64,000 bases of DNA from CAYZTY01 sp964444665. Lineage in GTDB: Bacteria; Planctomycetota; Phycisphaerae; Sedimentisphaerales; CAYZTY01. Location of the stretch: NCBI GenBank assembly GCA_964444665.1, contig CAYUIE010000005.1, forward strand, positions 62,001-126,000, given 5' to 3'. Below the pieces are notes generated by a model. The model made no database searches and had not been told where the DNA came from. It saw only the letters and a program-made list of their open reading frames with translations. Positions 44,041 to 53,342 of the stretch are shown in pieces. The translations under genes and the position numbers were made by a program. Every line of letters begins with the position of its first letter. Within the stretch, counting starts at the first letter, position 1.

Positions 44041-45081
44041 TTATTCATTTACCTTCTTGGAAAATAATTCTTTATTTTCTTTTATCCACCCTATAAGTTT
44101 CTCAACGCCCTCTTTGGGTCTTACTTGAGGTTCCCAACCAAGCTTTTGCTGCGCTTTGGTAATATCGCAGACAAAATACCTCAAATCCCCATGCCTGTCC
44201 GGCAAAAAATCTATTTCAGGCTTTTCACCTAATATCTCCTCTATTACCTCAACGCATTCCAATAAAGAAATAGCGGTATTCATGCCGCCCCCGATATTGT
44301 AAATCCCAGCCTTTCTTGACTCATAAAAAGCGTCAAATGCCTCACATACATCGGTAGCATATATAATGTCTCTAACCTGTTTTCCCGAACCAAATATCGT
44401 AATTGGCCAGCCCAATATACTCCTAATTGAAAAGTTAGCCACCCATCCATGGTCCTCTCCCCCAAACTGCCTTGTCCCATAAATTCCTGTAAGTCGGAAA
44501 CTGGCCGCCTCAAGCTTATACGTATCAATGTAAGTCTTAATGTAAATATCGCCCGTGCCTTTCGAGGCGTGAAGTGGGGTAAGAGTACCCTCCAGAGTCG
44601 GATGATTCTCATCTATCGCTTCCGGCGTCCTGACATATCGTTTCTCAGCCTCTTTGAGGGTCTGGTTAATTTTATTACCATAAACGTGAACTGTCGCACA
44701 GCATGCAACCGGAATTTCCAGCTTTCTTGCCGCCTCAAGCACGTTAAATGTCCCCAAAACATTCGTCGTTATGTCCAATCTTGGGTCTTCCCAGCTTATT
44801 GTCATAGCAGGCTGGGCTGCTGTATGGATAATATAGTCGCATCCCCGGCTGCAATCGAGCAGTTTCTCATAATCCCTGACATCACCTTTGACTAACTCTA
44901 CTCCTGTTTTTTTCAGATAATTCCAGTTGTAATTTCTGGCTTCTTCAGCCGCAAAGCCGGTTCTTTTCAGTTCATGCTTTGTCATGTTGTCATACGAAAT
45001 CACCTCTGCGCCTTTTTTGACATAGTATTCACATACATGGGAACCCAAAAAACCACAGCCACCGGTAACTAAAACCCTCAT
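44041..45081 (-). CDS. NAD-dependent epimerase/dehydratase-like protein with altered active site
   Basis: The extended SDR fold is shown by RVLVTGGCGFLGSHVCEYYV (NAD-binding Gly motif), the acidic CDYIIHTAAQPAMTI segment, and GIYGTRQFGGEDHGWVANF. The position that normally reads YxxxK here reads PLHASKGTGD, so the Lys is kept but the catalytic Tyr is replaced by Leu. It resembles CDP-paratose/tyvelose-type epimerases. Either another residue replaces Tyr, or the protein is a binding or regulatory homologue. It is embedded in the glycan operon between nucleotidyltransferase and GT4 genes. No frameshift is near the site. Confidence 0.85.
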   Translation of the reverse strand: MRVLVTGGCGFLGSHVCEYYVKKGAEVISYDNMTKHELKRTGFAAEEARNYNWNYLKKTGVELVKGDVRDYEKLLDCSRGCDYIIHTAAQPAMTISWEDPRLDITTNVLGTFNVLEAARKLEIPVACCATVHVYGNKINQTLKEAEKRYVRTPEAIDENHPTLEGTLTPLHASKGTGDIYIKTYIDTYKLEAASFRLTGIYGTRQFGGEDHGWVANFSIRSILGWPITIFGSGKQVRDIIYATDVCEAFDAFYESRKAGIYNIGGGMNTAISLLECVEVIEEILGEKPEIDFLPDRHGDLRYFVCDITKAQQKLGWEPQVRPKEGVEKLIGWIKENKELFSKKVNE

Positions 45082-45092
45082 TGGTATTTCCT

Positions 45093-46253
45093 TTACTGAA
45101 CAGCTCTTTCGAAAAAAGTAAACATCTTATTAGCAAAGGCCTCCCAGGTTAAATTCTCAGCAACCCATCTTTTGCCTTTAGCAGCCGTCTCTTTATGCCT
45201 CGAAAAGTTAAGATAGACATCTTTTATTGCCTCAGGGAAATCATCGGTTACTATACCTATTTTTTCCTTCTTTATCAACTCCGCCGCCCCGATAGTCTTT
45301 GAAACAACAATCGGCCTTCCTGCACTTAATGCCTCGAAGGGAGAAAGCCAGCCTCCCTGAGATATCACGGGAAAAAGTGCGACATTACAAATCGAGTATA
45401 ACTCTCTTACTTGCTCCTTGGAAAGATGCCCTGTGAATATTACATCCTCTACGAGTTTTTTCTGGCTCACGTATCTTTTTAAATCTTCTACATAGGTATT
45501 TGTCCCTTTCCCCGCCAGAATCAACTTTAAATTAGGTATAGATTCTTTTAATGACTCAAGTGCCCTTATACTCTCCATCTGGTTCTTTTCGGGACTCAAA
45601 ACACCCACCTGAAGTAAAACAAAGGAATCGGCCAGCTCATTTTTTTGCGAAACTCCCTCCATACTAACCGTTGCAAAAAAATCATAATCAATCCCATAAG
45701 AGATAATTTCTGTCTCTCTCTTATATCTCGTAAAGGCCCTTCCCGCATTATAATTGTCAGCAACACACACCGTTTCTATATATTTATTTACTATCAATCT
45801 ATCAACAACAAAACCCGTACGTCTCAATAACCTAAGCGGAAATGATGGTCTTGGATTACAATATAAGTCCGGCGGCTCGTTGCACATCCACACTACTGGC
45901 TTGTTAATGCCGGTTATAGCCCAGGTAGCAGGAAAATTATGAACATTTATCACATCATACTCCCGGGCGTACTTACGAAGTAATTTATTTAATACCAGGA
46001 TTTCATTAATAAGGCCGAGAGCCCTCCAAAAACCTATGCTTCTTACTTTCTCTGCGCACTCCTTTTTGGGTAGAATAAAATTCGTATCCTTAAATGCCCC
46101 GGCAAGTTCCTTTGACAAAGACAGCGCCATTACCTCAGCTTTAATCCCGTTCTTCCTTAAACACTCTGCTAACTTAAGCACAACTGTCTCCGCGCCGCCA
46201 TAAATTGATAGATGTGGCTGAACTATTAAAACCTTTAATTTCCCCTGCTCCAT
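45093..46253 (-). CDS. GT4 glycosyltransferase
   Basis: The GT-B fold is seen in LIVQPHLSIYGGAETVVLKL near the N-terminus and, in the C-terminal domain, LLQVGVLSPEKNQMESIRAL, DVIFTGHLSKEQVRELYSIC and LSAGRPIVVSKTIGAAELI. The E-x7-E-type motif region is FEALSAGRPIV. It would add a hexose or similar unit to a lipid-linked glycan in the cytoplasm. It is 12 bases upstream of the epimerase-like gene and 11 downstream of the radical SAM gene. Confidence 0.92.
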   Translation of the reverse strand: MEQGKLKVLIVQPHLSIYGGAETVVLKLAECLRKNGIKAEVMALSLSKELAGAFKDTNFILPKKECAEKVRSIGFWRALGLINEILVLNKLLRKYAREYDVINVHNFPATWAITGINKPVVWMCNEPPDLYCNPRPSFPLRLLRRTGFVVDRLIVNKYIETVCVADNYNAGRAFTRYKRETEIISYGIDYDFFATVSMEGVSQKNELADSFVLLQVGVLSPEKNQMESIRALESLKESIPNLKLILAGKGTNTYVEDLKRYVSQKKLVEDVIFTGHLSKEQVRELYSICNVALFPVISQGGWLSPFEALSAGRPIVVSKTIGAAELIKKEKIGIVTDDFPEAIKDVYLNFSRHKETAAKGKRWVAENLTWEAFANKMFTFFERAVQ

Positions 46254-46263
46254 CGTATTAAGG

Positions 46264-47676
46264 TCATTTCCTTAAATAATCGCAGAAGCTCTTAAAACCG
46301 AAAATTTTCCGTTTTATATCGCTTAGACTTTTTATATTTAAAACCATTTTTGATATCTGCTTTGGTCTTAAATAAAACTCTTTTAAGCCCTGGTCAATAA
46401 GTTCATCGATTTGGGCTTTTGTTAATTGAGGATAGCTAAGCAATGTCACCTGTTCGTAATCCGGCCCTACCCACTCTCTCCAGTCTTTGGGAACAAGATA
46501 ACCGTTTTTTTCTGCCCAGTTATATATCTCTGTTCCGGGATAGACGCAAATGCCCGAGAACTGCACCGTATCCAACGGCAGGGATTTAGCTAACTCTATG
46601 GTCTTTTGAGCAGATTCTTTCGTCTCGCCGGGAGCTCCAACCATGAAACAACCATGGATTATAAAACCTAAACGATGCGCCTCTTCAGCAAATTCTCTCG
46701 ATTGCTCTAAAGTAATTCCTTTCTTTACTGCATCGAGGGCTTCTTGCGTCCCGAATTCAAAACCGACCATAAGCATTCGGCAGCCTGCTCTTTTCATTAA
46801 AGACAAGAGTTTTAATTTTACATCCACCCTCACATTACAGCTCCACGTAATTCTCAGTTTTCTTTTTAATATCTCTTCACACACACCCTTAATATGCGAA
46901 GGCAAGGCGGTAAAGGTATCAGTTTCGAACATTATCTCCTTCAGGTAAGGAAAAAGGCGATAATCGTACTCTATCTCATCAATCACTAGCGCGGGATCTC
47001 GAAATCTCAACTTTCTTCCATACATCACCGCAGCATCTCTACAGAAAGTACACCTTCCGAAGCAGCCTCTTCCGGAAATTAGGGTCAGGAACGGGAACCT
47101 CTTGCCGGCATCTTTATACCATTCAGGCTTAATGTGATGCCACGCTGGAAAAGGAAGTTCATTAACATCAAGGGCTAAGCGGTCTTTATTATGAAAAACC
47201 TCGCCATTTCTTATATAGCTAATCCCGTCAATCTCCTCTATAGACCTTCCTTCGGCAATATCTCTTAACGTAAAATCATACTCCCCTCGGGCGATTATAT
47301 CCACGTATCCCTCGGCAAGGTCAAAGGTGTTTTCAGGAACCGCGGTAACATGGGCCCCTATTAATACTGTAACGGGGCCGCACAATTCTTTTGCAAGTCG
47401 GGCGTATGATATATCGTTATAAATGGAAGGGGTTGTAGTATGAAGAACAACCATTTCAGGCTTAAGCCGTTTAAGCTTTTCCTCCACGTCAGCTCTTTGC
47501 AGGTTTAGTGCCGCTCCGTCCGAAAACTCGACTTTATGACCTGCCTTCTCAAGTACCGCCGTTGCTATAAGCATCCAGTCGGGATGACGCTGAACTCTGC
47601 CCCTGGACTTAGCCGCCCATCTTGCCGACCTGCAAAAATCGTCCACGTATGGGGGATTTAACATTAAAATTCTCAT
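46264..47676 (-). CDS. B12-binding domain radical SAM protein
   Basis: An N-terminal B12-binding-type Rossmann domain (about residues 1-140, ILMLNPPYVDDFC, HTTTPSIYNDISYARLAKEL) precedes the radical SAM core (GRGCFGRCTFCRDAAVMYG). The later core has MVGFEFGTQEALDAVKKGIT and GCFMVGAPGETKESAQKTIE. Class B radical SAM enzymes often methylate unactivated carbons. In this cluster it may modify a sugar or lipid carrier. The start at 47676 fits the family N-terminus. Confidence 0.9.
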   Translation of the reverse strand: MRILMLNPPYVDDFCRSARWAAKSRGRVQRHPDWMLIATAVLEKAGHKVEFSDGAALNLQRADVEEKLKRLKPEMVVLHTTTPSIYNDISYARLAKELCGPVTVLIGAHVTAVPENTFDLAEGYVDIIARGEYDFTLRDIAEGRSIEEIDGISYIRNGEVFHNKDRLALDVNELPFPAWHHIKPEWYKDAGKRFPFLTLISGRGCFGRCTFCRDAAVMYGRKLRFRDPALVIDEIEYDYRLFPYLKEIMFETDTFTALPSHIKGVCEEILKRKLRITWSCNVRVDVKLKLLSLMKRAGCRMLMVGFEFGTQEALDAVKKGITLEQSREFAEEAHRLGFIIHGCFMVGAPGETKESAQKTIELAKSLPLDTVQFSGICVYPGTEIYNWAEKNGYLVPKDWREWVGPDYEQVTLLSYPQLTKAQIDELIDQGLKEFYLRPKQISKMVLNIKSLSDIKRKIFGFKSFCDYLRK

Positions 47677-47700
47677 GTCCTGTCCCGTTTTAATTTCTAA

Positions 47701-48975
47701 TTATCGATTACGATTATTCGATGCCAGATACACATTAATCAAAAAAAGTAAAACCGCACTGCAGCACATAATGTAAAGAACATGCGATAAATTTCGATGA
47801 AATAAAACAATCGCAAAAATCTGAAGTACTGTAATCAGCACCAAAGGGTAGATGAAATCCAGGCGATGGATGGAAAGATGATAAAATAAAAGGACATACA
47901 CCAAAGCAAAAAATACCATGGTAACAGAAAACATCCTCACAAGCCCGATACAATGTAAATGCTCCTCACCTGAAAGCAACCTTATTATCAACGCCGGAAA
48001 CAGAAGACAGATTAAAGCAGCCAATCCGCACAACACTCCTGCATAAAAAAGGCCTTTCCTCAGAAGATGCCACGTGCTTTTAGCTTCCGCATAAAGTTTA
48101 GATATCTTGGGGAACATTACCATCGTAATAGCAATTGGTAAAAATAAAATTATTTTTCCCGCCATTTGTGCTATTGAGTAATATCCTGCCTCTAAAGGTT
48201 CGAAGAAATGCTTCACCAGCACTACATCTATGTTAGTTAGAATCATAAAACAAAAAAAGACCGTTGCTACAGGATAAAAATATCTATAAATTTCCGAAAA
48301 GTTTATCTCAGATGCGGGATTGTTTGACTTTACCAGCAAAATCCCTGGAATCAAGGCCAAAGGTCTTGGCAGCACTGAAGAAAGCAGGATAAAGGATAGC
48401 ACAAGCCCGGCAAATGTTGCTATAACCAGGGCACTCATCGCCCCCATCACGCCAAAGCCGATACTAACGAATATAATGCCGAAAAGCAACTTTAAACCGC
48501 CGTTGATGGTCATCGTCAATCCTAAATATCCGAACTTTTGCAGGCCTTGCAGTCCCCCCTGGGTCAGAGGTAAAAGTATTGTGAAAAATGTCACCACGCC
48601 CAGTACTATTACCAGTTGTGGAGAAGCAATTCGAAGAAACCCGGCAATACTCCTGCTCCCAAAAATTAATACCAACAGAGCAAATAAGCTAAACACGAAT
48701 GTTTTCTTCGTAAGAGAATACAGCAAAAAATTTATCTTTTCGTGATTGTTAAATGCACTGTAAGTTGAAATAAACTTCGTAACAACCGTCTGTAAGGTCC
48801 CGCTGGGGATGGATACTATCACCAGGATAGAAAAAAGAGAATTTAAAACTCCGTAATCTACGGGGCTAAGATTCCTGACCATATATAGCTGGTACAACAG
48901 GTTGATAATATTATACACAGCAACCGCCAGGAACATTAAGCTTCCTTGTTTTATAAGTTTATCTTTGTCTGACAT
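47701..48975 (-). CDS. Polysaccharide flippase (Wzx/MATE-like)
   Basis: The protein has 12 or more transmembrane helices and the polysaccharide-synthase pattern (LIKQGSLMFLAVAVYNIINL, LYMVRNLSPVDYGVLNSLFS, IAQMAGKIILFLPIAITMVM). It would flip lipid-linked glycan across the inner membrane. The start is placed at 48975, where the family usually begins (KDKLIKQGS), rather than 63 bases upstream. It is the first gene of the minus-strand glycan cluster. Confidence 0.85.
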   Translation of the reverse strand: MSDKDKLIKQGSLMFLAVAVYNIINLLYQLYMVRNLSPVDYGVLNSLFSILVIVSIPSGTLQTVVTKFISTYSAFNNHEKINFLLYSLTKKTFVFSLFALLVLIFGSRSIAGFLRIASPQLVIVLGVVTFFTILLPLTQGGLQGLQKFGYLGLTMTINGGLKLLFGIIFVSIGFGVMGAMSALVIATFAGLVLSFILLSSVLPRPLALIPGILLVKSNNPASEINFSEIYRYFYPVATVFFCFMILTNIDVVLVKHFFEPLEAGYYSIAQMAGKIILFLPIAITMVMFPKISKLYAEAKSTWHLLRKGLFYAGVLCGLAALICLLFPALIIRLLSGEEHLHCIGLVRMFSVTMVFFALVYVLLFYHLSIHRLDFIYPLVLITVLQIFAIVLFHRNLSHVLYIMCCSAVLLFLINVYLASNNRNR

Positions 48976-49057
48976 TTTTCCAATCAAAAAATCAGGCCAA
49001 CAAACGGAATTAAGTACTTGCATTTCAAAAGTTTTCAAAAATAGCTAATCAGTTTTA

Positions 49058-49156
49058 TTACGCACTCAAAATAGTCTTCTCCAGCCTGTCCACAGGTATC
49101 GGTTTATTTAAAGTATGGTTTTTTAAACCTTCCATAGCCTCAATCTCCTGATGGTA
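49058..49156 (-). pseudogene. Possible remnant of a response-regulator receiver domain
   Basis: A 32-codon open frame after an in-frame TAA ends with NKPIPVDRLEKTILSA, which matches the end of CheY-like receiver domains (K-P followed by a terminal amphipathic helix). No phosphorylatable Asp or upstream domain is present. It lies just upstream of the flippase and may be the tail of a lost regulator gene. A chance match is possible. Confidence 0.3.
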
Positions 49157-49539
49157 TTACTAAAAACCCCGCAGATTACCGAAGCTGCTTATCACGCACT
49201 TGGTTTTCTTTGACCGATTGACACTCTGGAAATCCAGGCCAAAACAATACCAGTCTCGCCGTTAAAAAACAAGCCTTTTATGGACATTCCAACCAAGATA
49301 TCTACATTTGCATGCCTTATTTGTTGGCATACCTTAATTTATAGAAAGCGCCTCGATTAACTATCAACCCCTTATTTCTTACACATTTATGCTCGACTGG
49401 TTCCACGCAGGATGGAAAAACAAGTGCAAGCAAATCCTAAACAAGTTTAATAAAGCCAAGGCCCTTTAGGGGATGTAAGTGGTTTTTCGGGCCGGTTCTC
49501 AATAAACCAACCCGGGGAAAAATGCGTATAATAACTGTT
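49157..49539. other. Non-coding gap before the BamD-like gene
   Basis: No gene is recognised in this stretch between the receiver-like remnant and the plus-strand promoter. It contains short AT-rich stretches and a GGGCCGGTTC segment. No tRNA or known riboswitch pattern was recognised. Confidence 0.5.
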
Positions 49540-49568
49540 TTGCACCAGCAGCCGACAGAGAGTATAAT
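49540..49568 (+). promoter_or_regulatory. Sigma70-like promoter of the bamD-like/lptE/ftsH run
   Basis: TTGCAC (49540-49545) and TATAAT (49563-49568) are separated by 17 bases. They lie about 90 bases before the start of the BamD-like gene. A second TATAAT at 49527 has no good -35 box. Confidence 0.55.
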
Positions 49569-49659
49569 AAAAAGGAGAAAGATAAAAGAAATAGTGTTAT
49601 ATTGCACAAGCAAGATAACGAGAAGGTTTTCAGAAACTCGGCTGAGAAAGGACTCAAAA

Positions 49660-50616
49660 ATGCAAAAGAAAGCAGGCCGGATTCTGGTTTTAATAGTAGT
49701 GATGCTCAGCGGCGCGACATCGGCGGAAACCCCGCGCACAAGCGAAAACGAGCAGCGGAAAGATATATCCCAGGATCAGCAAGGCCAATATCTTATGGCC
49801 GTCGCTGAGATTAAAAATTTAGTAAGCAGCGGCAAACCCGCACCGGCGGAAGAAAAACTGATAAAACTCAAAGAGAATTTCCCGGAAACCTTTAGACAGG
49901 AGTTCGAGATGTTTATTGGCGCCGAACTGCCGCTGGCCAGAGGCGAATTCGGCAAAGCAGTCAGAAGCTACGATAAATTCCTTGATGAATATCCGAGAAG
50001 CGAACTTTACGAATCGGCGCTGGACAGACAGTTTCAAATAGCGACGGCCTATCTTGCCGGACGCAAAAGGCAATTCTTGAAGTTCTTCAGAATCAAAGGC
50101 TATAGCGAGGGGGCCAAGATAATGGAGAAAATAGCAGATCGGGCCGGAGATGCACCTATTGCACAGCGGGCAATGACATCAATAGCCGAAAGTTACGAGA
50201 AAAGGCTTAAATTCACCGAGGCATATGAGAGCTGGTCACAGATTTCCTCACGCTGGCCGGGCGGCGATATTGGCAGGAAAGCTTTGCAGGGTATGGCAAA
50301 AAGCATGCATGCAGCCTATAGAGGCCCCAAATATGATGCCTCAAGTCTGTATAGCGCCAAAAGTTACTACCAGGATTTGCAAATGCGCTACCCTAAATAT
50401 GCCGAAGAAATCAGTGTTGAGCAAATACTCGCCCGTATCGAAGAGCAGATAGCATATAAGGAATATACCACTGGTGAATACTACGAAAAAACAGACAGTA
50501 AACTGGCTGCAAATTTATACTATCAACACGTTGCCGAAAATTGGCCGGACAGCACCGCTGCGAGGTTTGTTAAAAAGGCCGACAAAAAAGAATTTAAACA
50601 GGAAAAGGGAAAATGA
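49660..50616 (+). CDS. BamD-like TPR outer-membrane assembly protein
   Basis: The ATG at 49660 begins a clean signal peptide (KKAGRILVLIVVMLSGATSA) and has AAAGGA eight bases upstream; a longer in-frame start would hide it. The mature protein has five or more TPR units typical of the BamD/YfiO family (GEFGKAVRSYDKFLDEYPRS, FTEAYESWSQISSRWPGGD, LAANLYYQHVAENWPDSTAA). There is no lipobox Cys, unlike classical BamD, so it may be soluble in the periplasm. It overlaps lptE by four bases, linking outer-membrane protein and LPS assembly. Confidence 0.7.
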   Translation: MQKKAGRILVLIVVMLSGATSAETPRTSENEQRKDISQDQQGQYLMAVAEIKNLVSSGKPAPAEEKLIKLKENFPETFRQEFEMFIGAELPLARGEFGKAVRSYDKFLDEYPRSELYESALDRQFQIATAYLAGRKRQFLKFFRIKGYSEGAKIMEKIADRAGDAPIAQRAMTSIAESYEKRLKFTEAYESWSQISSRWPGGDIGRKALQGMAKSMHAAYRGPKYDASSLYSAKSYYQDLQMRYPKYAEEISVEQILARIEEQIAYKEYTTGEYYEKTDSKLAANLYYQHVAENWPDSTAARFVKKADKKEFKQEKGK

Positions 50617-51161
50617 AAAGCTTTAAGCTCATTGATCATTTTCTTGTCCTTGCAGCATTGATTGGTTGTAGCCTTGTTGTATGTTTATGGTCGGCTGGCT
50701 GCAGTGAGTTTGACCCGACAAGTTACAGCAATGATTGGCTTTACCCGGAGGAAGTTTCAAGTGTTTACCTCGAGATGTTCGACTCTGCGAGTCTGCAAAG
50801 AGGTCACGAATACATTCTGACCAATGCCCTCGCCAAGCGCATAGAAGCCCAAACGCCTTACAAGATAGTTTCCAACAGGAACCGAGCCGATACAATACTG
50901 AGTGGAAACATCAGCACAGTGGGTGAAGCGGTTCTCGTAGGTGAGCAGCAAACAGGACAGCCGCTGGAGAAGCAGTTTGAGATTAGTGCTGTCGTAAGCT
51001 GGAAGAATCTAAAGACCGGCAAGTTGCTTATCGACAGCGAATCGGCAAGTGCATCGGCAAGTTTCTCAGAGTTCCAGAACCAGTCGACCGAGTACGCCTC
51101 AAGATTGGCGGCAAACCGCCTGGCGGAGCGTATCGTGGAAATGATGCAGAAAAAATGGTAG
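50613..51161 (+). CDS. lptE: LPS assembly lipoprotein LptE-like
   Basis: The N-terminus has a hydrophobic signal segment with a lipobox Cys (VVCLWSAGC, about residues 22-30). The mature part has the LptE pattern: SVYLEMFDSASLQRGHEYIL, TNALAKRIEAQTPYKIV, ADTILSGNISTVGEAVL and AANRLAERIVEMM. LptE plugs LptD, the LPS translocon. The ATG overlaps the stop of the preceding gene (ATGA). The assignment supports a diderm cell with LPS-like lipid. Confidence 0.75.
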   Translation: MKSFKLIDHFLVLAALIGCSLVVCLWSAGCSEFDPTSYSNDWLYPEEVSSVYLEMFDSASLQRGHEYILTNALAKRIEAQTPYKIVSNRNRADTILSGNISTVGEAVLVGEQQTGQPLEKQFEISAVVSWKNLKTGKLLIDSESASASASFSEFQNQSTEYASRLAANRLAERIVEMMQKKW

Positions 51162-51203
51162 AGTATCTTACTATACCGCAATGAGTAACGGAATTGATGA
51201 CTT

Positions 51204-53210
51204 ATGATTAGACCTGAGAAAAAAAAGGAAGGCAAACTATCGCCGGACCAGCGTCGCGAACCCGGAGGCAGGAAAACGCCTCTGCCCTCGTATAAAAGGG
51301 GGCCGTTCAACTGGCTGCTCATCGCTCTTGCAGTAATGACGATGATGGCCCTTGTGAGTTGGTTGAAAAGAGCCGAGAGAATAAGTTATAAGGAATTTGT
51401 AAACTATCTCGAATCCGGATACGTCGAGAAGGTTCAGATAAGAGGAAACGAAATCTTCGGCTGGTTCAACGAAGAAGGAATAAATACACGAGAAGAAAAG
51501 AAATCTGTAACTTTTCGTGTAAACTTCGACCCTGAAGTCATCGGCGAGGACCTGATGAAAAGGCTGCAGGAAAACAACATCGAATACTCCTGGGCCGACG
51601 AGCAAATCTGGCTGCCGTTCCTTATGAACTGGTTCTTGCCACTGGCCTTGATTTTCGTACTATTCTATTTTCTTTTTCTGCGGAACATTCGCGGCGGGGC
51701 CGGCGGAATGCTGATGAACTTCGGCCGAAGCAGACATCGGCTCCGAAGCAAAGAACAGATCAAGGTCACGTATAAGGACGTAGCGGGCATAGATGAGGCC
51801 AAGGAAGAAGTGGCCGAGACGATAGAGTTTTTGAAGAATCCAAAAAAGTTTCAGCGACTTGGCGGCCGAATACCGCGGGGAGTTCTCTTGGTCGGCCCGC
51901 CCGGATGCGGCAAGACTCTCTTGGCCAAGGCGATTGCGGGCGAAGCAGAAGTTCCTTTTTTCAGCATATCCGGCAGTGACTTTGTAGAGATGTTTGTCGG
52001 CGTGGGCGCTTCGAGGGTCAGGGACCTGTTCAAGCAGGCAAAGGACAACTCGCCCTGTATTATCTTCCTGGACGAGATTGACGCCATAGGCCGTAGACGC
52101 GGGCCTGGCTTTGTCAGCGGCGGGCACGACGAGCGAGAGCAAACTCTTAACGCTATTCTGGTTGAGATGGATGGTTTTGATACAAACGACCAGGTCATAG
52201 TAATTGCAGCAACGAACCGGGCGGACATACTGGACCATGCTTTAACAAGGCCTGGCCGCTTTGACCGTCAGGTTTACGTGCCACTTCCCGATTTAAAAGG
52301 AAGGGCTGAAATTCTCAAGGTCCACGCCGTGAAAGTCAAGCTTTCACCGACTGTTGACCTGCATCGCGTGGCACGCGGAACGCCGATGTTCAGCGGAGCA
52401 GACTTGGCGGCCATAATCAACGAAGCGGCGATTGCGGCTACGATGGCGAATAAAGATTACGTGGAAATGGAGGATTTGGAAGAGGCGCGAGATAAAATTC
52501 GCTGGGGCAGGGTCAAACGAAGCAGAATGGTCGACCAAAAGGAAAAGGAAATCACGGCTTATCACGAGGCAGGCCACAGCCTCGTGCAGTCTCTGCTCGA
52601 AGATGCCGACCCGCTGCATAAGGTCAGTATAATACCGCGAGGACCGATGGGTGGAGCAACGTTCTCTCTGCCGGAGAAGGACAGAACCATTTTTACTAAA
52701 AAATACTGTATGGCTATGCTCCATGTCTGCTTCGCAGGAAGGATAGCAGAAGAGATTTTCTGCGATGATATATCCAGTGGAGCACAAAACGACATCCAAC
52801 AGGCAACGGAGATTGCGCGGAAGATGTTCTTAACGTGGGGAATGAGCGATGAGTTGGGCAGAGTCAGCTACGAAACAGACCCGGTATACAAAAATTCGAT
52901 CTATGGACTTGGTCTGGAAAAAGAATATTCCGAGCGGACTGCGGAAACAATCGACAACGAAGTAAGAAAGCTGACCGAAGAGGCATACCAAAAGAGCAGG
53001 GAATTGATAGAGGCAAACAAAGACAAACTTGAAGCGATTGCTCAGGCTCTCCTGAAATATGAAACTCTTGATGCCGAGGATGTAAAACGATTACTTGAGG
53101 GCCAAAAACTGGACAAGCCCACGGTTTCCGAACTGTTGGCTGCCGAGCAGGCCAGGTCAAAGCAGTCGGAAAAAGTACCCGCGGAAAAAAAAGACGAAGA
53201 AAACGAGTGA
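51204..53210 (+). CDS. ftsH: ATP-dependent zinc metalloprotease FtsH
   Basis: FtsH degrades misfolded and regulatory membrane proteins. Two transmembrane helices (about residues 33-52 and 135-157) flank a periplasmic domain. The AAA+ domain has GPPGCGKTLLAKAIA, IIFLDEIDAIGRRRG and the SRH DHALTRPGRFDRQV. The protease domain has the zinc motif HEAGH with the downstream DDISSGAQNDIQQATEIA. The length of 668 residues is typical. A charged Lys-rich tail ends the protein. Confidence 0.96.
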   Translation: MIRPEKKKEGKLSPDQRREPGGRKTPLPSYKRGPFNWLLIALAVMTMMALVSWLKRAERISYKEFVNYLESGYVEKVQIRGNEIFGWFNEEGINTREEKKSVTFRVNFDPEVIGEDLMKRLQENNIEYSWADEQIWLPFLMNWFLPLALIFVLFYFLFLRNIRGGAGGMLMNFGRSRHRLRSKEQIKVTYKDVAGIDEAKEEVAETIEFLKNPKKFQRLGGRIPRGVLLVGPPGCGKTLLAKAIAGEAEVPFFSISGSDFVEMFVGVGASRVRDLFKQAKDNSPCIIFLDEIDAIGRRRGPGFVSGGHDEREQTLNAILVEMDGFDTNDQVIVIAATNRADILDHALTRPGRFDRQVYVPLPDLKGRAEILKVHAVKVKLSPTVDLHRVARGTPMFSGADLAAIINEAAIAATMANKDYVEMEDLEEARDKIRWGRVKRSRMVDQKEKEITAYHEAGHSLVQSLLEDADPLHKVSIIPRGPMGGATFSLPEKDRTIFTKKYCMAMLHVCFAGRIAEEIFCDDISSGAQNDIQQATEIARKMFLTWGMSDELGRVSYETDPVYKNSIYGLGLEKEYSERTAETIDNEVRKLTEEAYQKSRELIEANKDKLEAIAQALLKYETLDAEDVKRLLEGQKLDKPTVSELLAAEQARSKQSEKVPAEKKDEENE

Positions 53211-53342
53211 AAGGCAAATGGTCTTTTGCCCGGCTGGGCGGAATGGAAAATACCTGCTGAAAAAATTAGCTGAAAATTGGGGGTTCATTAGTGTACGAGC
53301 CGAGCTGTTCAGTTCAGTTGATAATGCGGGCAGGAAACAGTT

